Assembly (NCBI GenBank): GCA_963794655.1
Contig: CAWCEV010000006.1
Span: 1,984,001 to 2,048,000 of the forward strand
DNA: 64,000 nt
Direction: 5' to 3'
From: Roseiarcus sp963794655
Lineage (GTDB): Bacteria; Pseudomonadota; Alphaproteobacteria; Rhizobiales; Beijerinckiaceae
The translations under genes were made by a program, and so were the position numbers. The notes under the pieces are model-generated. The model was given only the letters and a program-made list of their open reading frames with translations, had not been told where the DNA came from and did no database searches. Of this stretch, positions 60,982-64,000 are shown piece by piece. Each line of letters begins with the position of its first letter. Positions within the stretch are counted from its first letter, which is position 1.

Positions 60982-61743
60982 TCAGTGAGCTGTTCCCGCA
61001 AGATCGCCTGTGATCACGTCCTCAACCTCAGCGACCGACGTTTGCTTCGGGTCGATGTTGTCGGCGACAACCTTTCCGCGCCGCATGACGACGATCCGAT
61101 CAACGACCTGGAACACGTGGTGAATGTTGTGGGCTATGAAGATACAGGAATGCCCAGAATCGCGGGCGTTGCGCACGAAGCGCAAGACTCCCTGAGTCTC
61201 GGCGACGCCCAGATTGTTGGTCGGTTCGTCAAGAATGATGAGATCGCTGTCGAAATGCATCGCGCGCGCGATCGCCACCGCCTGCCGCTCGCCGCCTGAG
61301 AGCGAGGAGATTGGCGTCGACGCTGGAATCGACTTGCCGATCCCGACCTTTCGCAGAAGATCGCCTGCGACCTCCTCCATAAGCCTGGCGTCCATGCGAT
61401 TGAGAAAACGAGGTCCCTTGAGCGGTTCGCGCCCGAGGAACAAATTTCGCGCGATGGATAGCTGGGTGACAAGGGCCGAATCCTGGTAGATCGTCTCAAT
61501 GCCGAGCGCGATAGCGTCGGTGGTGCTACGGATGTCGACGCGGGCGCCGCGCACGATAATGTCGCCGCTGGTCGCCCGCACGGCGCCCGAGAGCACCTTG
61601 ATGAGCGTCGACTTGCCGGCCCCATTGTCCCCCAAGAGCCCGACGATCTCCTTGCGGCCGACACTGAAATTGACATCCTCGAGCGCTTGCACACGGCCGT
61701 AGAACTTATTGATGTGCGCCATTCTGACCAGTTCTTCATCCAT
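60982..61743 (-). CDS. Sugar ABC transporter ATP-binding protein (FrcA-like, single domain)
   Basis: 253 residues. Walker A LLGDNGAGKSTLIKVLSG, Q-loop IYQDSALV, signature SSLSGGERQAVAIARAM, Walker B LIILDEPTNNLG, switch IFIAHNIHHVF. A single nucleotide-binding domain, as in FrcA, rather than the double RbsA. The start lies three bases after the permease stop. Last gene of the order binding protein-permease-ATPase. Confidence 0.9.
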   Translation of the reverse strand: MDEELVRMAHINKFYGRVQALEDVNFSVGRKEIVGLLGDNGAGKSTLIKVLSGAVRATSGDIIVRGARVDIRSTTDAIALGIETIYQDSALVTQLSIARNLFLGREPLKGPRFLNRMDARLMEEVAGDLLRKVGIGKSIPASTPISSLSGGERQAVAIARAMHFDSDLIILDEPTNNLGVAETQGVLRFVRNARDSGHSCIFIAHNIHHVFQVVDRIVVMRRGKVVADNIDPKQTSVAEVEDVITGDLAGTAH

Positions 61744-61746
61744 GGG

Positions 61747-62733
61747 TCAGACCCCCGCCTGGTGCCGGCGCTCGAGCCAGGAATGGAGCGCCATCATCCC
61801 AAGAATGATGGCGCCGATGAAGATATTATAGGCGAGGCCAGGCACGCCGATCAGCACGATGCCGTTTCGCATCACGCGCAGGATAAGGACGCCAAGCACG
61901 GTGCCGATGATTGTGCCGCGGCCGCCAGTCAGCGCCGTGCCCCCGATCACGACCATCGCGATCACCTCAAGCTCATAGCCCGTTCCGCTGTTGGGGTTGG
62001 CCGCCGAGGTGCGGATCGAACTGATGATGCCGGCGAAGGACGACATGACCGCCGAGAGGATGAAAAGCGTGACCTTCACTCCGTTGACGTCGACGCCGCG
62101 CGCCTGCGCAGCGTTGGGGTTGCCGCCCGTCGCCTGGATCCAGTTGCCGTATTTCGTCTCGGTCAGAACATAGCCGAGGATGAGTGCCGCCGCGACGAAC
62201 CAGAATAACGAGGCGTAGACCCGGAACGGCCCGATATAGAAGTCGCCGACGAGAAGCTTCGCTAGCCATTGCCCTTCTGCGCTCCAGGTGCGCTGCGGGA
62301 AACCGTTGGTGACGAAAAGCGCCGTGCCGCGCACGACCAGCAACATGCCGAGCGTCACCAGAAACGAGGGGATCCTGAGTCGCGTGACGAACAGCCCGTT
62401 GAAGAGCCCGATCAGCGCGGCGACCACGAGGCTGGCCACGAATGCGACGCCGAGCGATGTCAGGCCCGCATTGTACAAAGTCCACATCAGGACCGGCGCA
62501 AAGCCGAACAGCGAGCCCACGGAGAGATCGAATTCGCCCGCGGTCATCAACAGAGTCATCGCGAGCGCGATCAGGCCGAGCTCGACGGTGAAGGTAAGAG
62601 TGTTGCTGATGTTGAGAACGGACAGGAAGTCGGGGTTGATGGCGTCGAAAACAACAAGCTCGACGATAAGCAGCACGAACGGGCCGAACTCCGGCGCCGA
62701 AATCAGACGTCGGAGTGGGGATTCTTTCTGCAC
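61747..62733 (-). CDS. Sugar ABC transporter permease (FrcC/RbsC-like)
   Basis: 328 residues, about eight to ten membrane helices. RbsC/FrcC features: TAGEFDLSVGSLFGFAPVLM, RIPSFLVTLGMLLVVRGTAL, GGNPNAAQARGVDVNGVKVT (cytoplasmic loop) and GGTALTGGRGTIIGTVLGVL. It probably forms a homodimer with two FrcA-like ATPases. Located between the binding protein and ATPase genes. Confidence 0.9.
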   Translation of the reverse strand: MQKESPLRRLISAPEFGPFVLLIVELVVFDAINPDFLSVLNISNTLTFTVELGLIALAMTLLMTAGEFDLSVGSLFGFAPVLMWTLYNAGLTSLGVAFVASLVVAALIGLFNGLFVTRLRIPSFLVTLGMLLVVRGTALFVTNGFPQRTWSAEGQWLAKLLVGDFYIGPFRVYASLFWFVAAALILGYVLTETKYGNWIQATGGNPNAAQARGVDVNGVKVTLFILSAVMSSFAGIISSIRTSAANPNSGTGYELEVIAMVVIGGTALTGGRGTIIGTVLGVLILRVMRNGIVLIGVPGLAYNIFIGAIILGMMALHSWLERRHQAGV

Positions 62734-62755
62734 GCGATTTGTCGCCTATGGAGCG

Positions 62756-62781
62756 GACGGAGGCGATGGGTCGCCTCCGTC
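62756..62781 (-). promoter_or_regulatory. Perfect stem-loop between binding protein and permease genes
   Basis: GACGGAGGCGA (62756-62766) and TCGCCTCCGTC (62771-62781) form an 11-bp stem with a 4-base loop in the 192-base gap. No downstream T-run on the minus strand. Likely limits read-through or protects the upstream binding-protein message. Confidence 0.6.
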
Positions 62782-62925
62782 GGTTCGAGAAGGTCATCCC
62801 TCGACCGCGGCGCGCCACGCCGCGGCCTTAGGACGCTGAGGTTAAGACCGCGCCCGGAGGATCGCCGACCCGGAACCGTTGCCTTCGGGTCGCTGCGCCG
62901 GCGCAGAGCGACGTGCGCGCTCGTC

Positions 62926-63858
62926 CTACTTGCCGCCCATGATCTTGTCGTACATAGCGGCGTTGGACTTGTCGTAGAGCGTGCCGACGATCACGTTGAA
63001 GCCCGGGGGGATGCCAGCCGCGGCCATTGCCGCGACTGAAAGCGCCATGTAGCTGGTCGCCTGCGGGTCCTGCCACATGCCGGCGTTGACATAGCCACCC
63101 AGCACTTCCGCGGTCGTGTCGCGCGAGTTGCCCCAGCCGACGACCGGGATTTCACCGGGCTTAACGCCGACCTGATCGAACACACGCTTGATCGAGCCTG
63201 TCACCATGTCGCCAAGGCCGATGATCGCGCTGATCTTCTTGCGGTTGGCAGTGAGATAGTCGCTCATGCGCGAGATTACGTTCGCTTGATCGAGCGTGTT
63301 GTCGGTCACTTCCCAGGTGATGTTGAGCGGCTTGAAGACGGTCGCGATCGCCTTTTCCTCCTCGACCCCGTAGCTCGCGCCGGGAACCTCGACCGGCAGC
63401 CAGACGAAGTCGCCGGACTTAACCAGCTTGTGGTCGACGAGATATTGCGCCCACGCTTTCCCAACAACGGTGAGATCGCCGCCGACATAGGCGTTGAAGT
63501 CCACCTTGGCGTCTGGAGTATTGAAGTTGACGACCGGAATGCCCGCGGCCCTCGCTTCCTTGACGACCTCGACCAGACTGCCGGGGTCGGGGCTGGTCGT
63601 GACGATGGCGTCGGCCTTGGCGGCGATTGCGGCGCGAATCGCTTCCTGTTGCGAGGGAACGTCGCCGTTATGGAAAGACGTCTTGACTGTCTGGCCAGTG
63701 TCCTTGGCCCAGGTCTCCGCCCCCTGGAGAAAATAAGTCCAGACCGGATCGGCGGGCGATCCGTGCGAGATCCAGTAGAGTGTTTTGGCTTGAACGCTCG
63801 CCGACAGAGACAACGCAAAAAATGCGAGGGCTGCGATCCTCGCCAGGCGCCTGAGCAT
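62926..63858 (-). CDS. Periplasmic sugar-binding protein (FrcB/RbsB-like)
   Basis: 310 residues with a signal peptide (IAALAFFALSLSASVQA). Type I fold: TLYWISHGSPADPVWTYFLQ, AIAAKADAIVTTSPDPGSLV, GIPVVNFNTPDAKVDFNAYV and ISAIIGLGDMVTGSIKRVFD. First gene of the operon; its promoter lies in 63859-64000. The ligand is probably a sugar or related compound. No regulator or catabolic enzyme is present within the window for this operon. Confidence 0.9.
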   Translation of the reverse strand: MLRRLARIAALAFFALSLSASVQAKTLYWISHGSPADPVWTYFLQGAETWAKDTGQTVKTSFHNGDVPSQQEAIRAAIAAKADAIVTTSPDPGSLVEVVKEARAAGIPVVNFNTPDAKVDFNAYVGGDLTVVGKAWAQYLVDHKLVKSGDFVWLPVEVPGASYGVEEEKAIATVFKPLNITWEVTDNTLDQANVISRMSDYLTANRKKISAIIGLGDMVTGSIKRVFDQVGVKPGEIPVVGWGNSRDTTAEVLGGYVNAGMWQDPQATSYMALSVAAMAAAGIPPGFNVIVGTLYDKSNAAMYDKIMGGK

Positions 63859-64000
63859 AAGCTTCCTCCCCGTATTCGATTCGACGCCGGTTCGCTTCCG
63901 GTCTTATCGATGTTGCGCCAGCTTCGCATGACCTCCCGATTGAGACAAGCCGGCTTCGGCGGGACGGCGCAAGTTTCAAATCTCGAATTCGACGCCGATC

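Overview
The window is GC-rich chromosomal DNA, read by eye only. Gene content points to an alphaproteobacterium of the Hyphomicrobiales type: FCD-class GntR regulators, NMT1/Tau-type and Frc/Rbs-type ABC importers, a PleC-like PAS histidine kinase, a tandem cold-shock-domain protein and a PEPxxWA-CTERM protein. The genus is not determined.

Left half (1-31 kb) is a series of catabolic islands, most with their own importer and some with a GntR regulator. (i) 1-4.1 kb: ketopantoate-reductase-like gene (cut by the window edge), a mandelate-racemase-like enolase-superfamily enzyme, a GntR/FCD regulator and a DJ-1/PfpI protein; two identical 20-bp palindromes lie in the promoters of the racemase-like and PfpI genes. 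(ii) 5.1-11.7 kb: a GntR regulator divergent from a tightly overlapping operon for a substrate-binding protein, two permeases, an ATPase, a PuuE-like deacetylase/allantoinase and an Asp/Glu/hydantoin-racemase-like protein; three TGTGCACA sites fill the divergent promoter. (iii) 11.9-20.4 kb: two convergent operons that together form one system (CodA/AtzC-like amidohydrolase, substrate-binding protein, second amidohydrolase, amidotransferase-like protein, facing ATPase, permease, third amidohydrolase, GntR); GGTATACC sites sit upstream of both. (iv) 20.8-29 kb: a sugar/polyol island with a TIM-barrel isomerase, an RbsC permease, a fused RbsA-RbsC protein, a periplasmic binding protein and two Gfo/Idh/MocA oxidoreductases.

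The middle (29-46.7 kb) is mostly housekeeping or metabolic: a 53-residue lipoprotein, a luciferase-like monooxygenase, glutamate symporter GltS and glutaminase separated by a transposase and dispersed repeats, a transglutaminase-like gene with an in-frame amber codon, an FAD monooxygenase preceded by five tandem 21-22-bp repeats, TonB, MurI, a frameshifted aminopeptidase N, a PAS histidine kinase and the cold-shock protein.

The region 46.85-59.87 kb differs. It is bounded by a 44-bp inverted repeat (40/44 identical), each copy followed inward by AT-rich DNA. It carries a nuclease-like protein, a two-gene unit with a possible ADP-ribosyltransferase-like member, a membrane-anchored protein, a ribbon-helix-helix protein, and a terminator-bounded cassette of two unknown proteins plus a family-B DNA polymerase that keeps exonuclease and polymerase motifs. 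It ends with an orphan type I restriction subunit hsdR interrupted inside its nuclease motif by a complete IS630-family element. I read it as a candidate mobile or defence element with its own polymerase; the inverted repeats could instead be two copies of a dispersed host repeat.

Right end (60-64 kb): a PEPxxWA-CTERM exported protein and an Frc/Rbs-type sugar ABC operon. I saw no tRNA, rRNA or CRISPR array.
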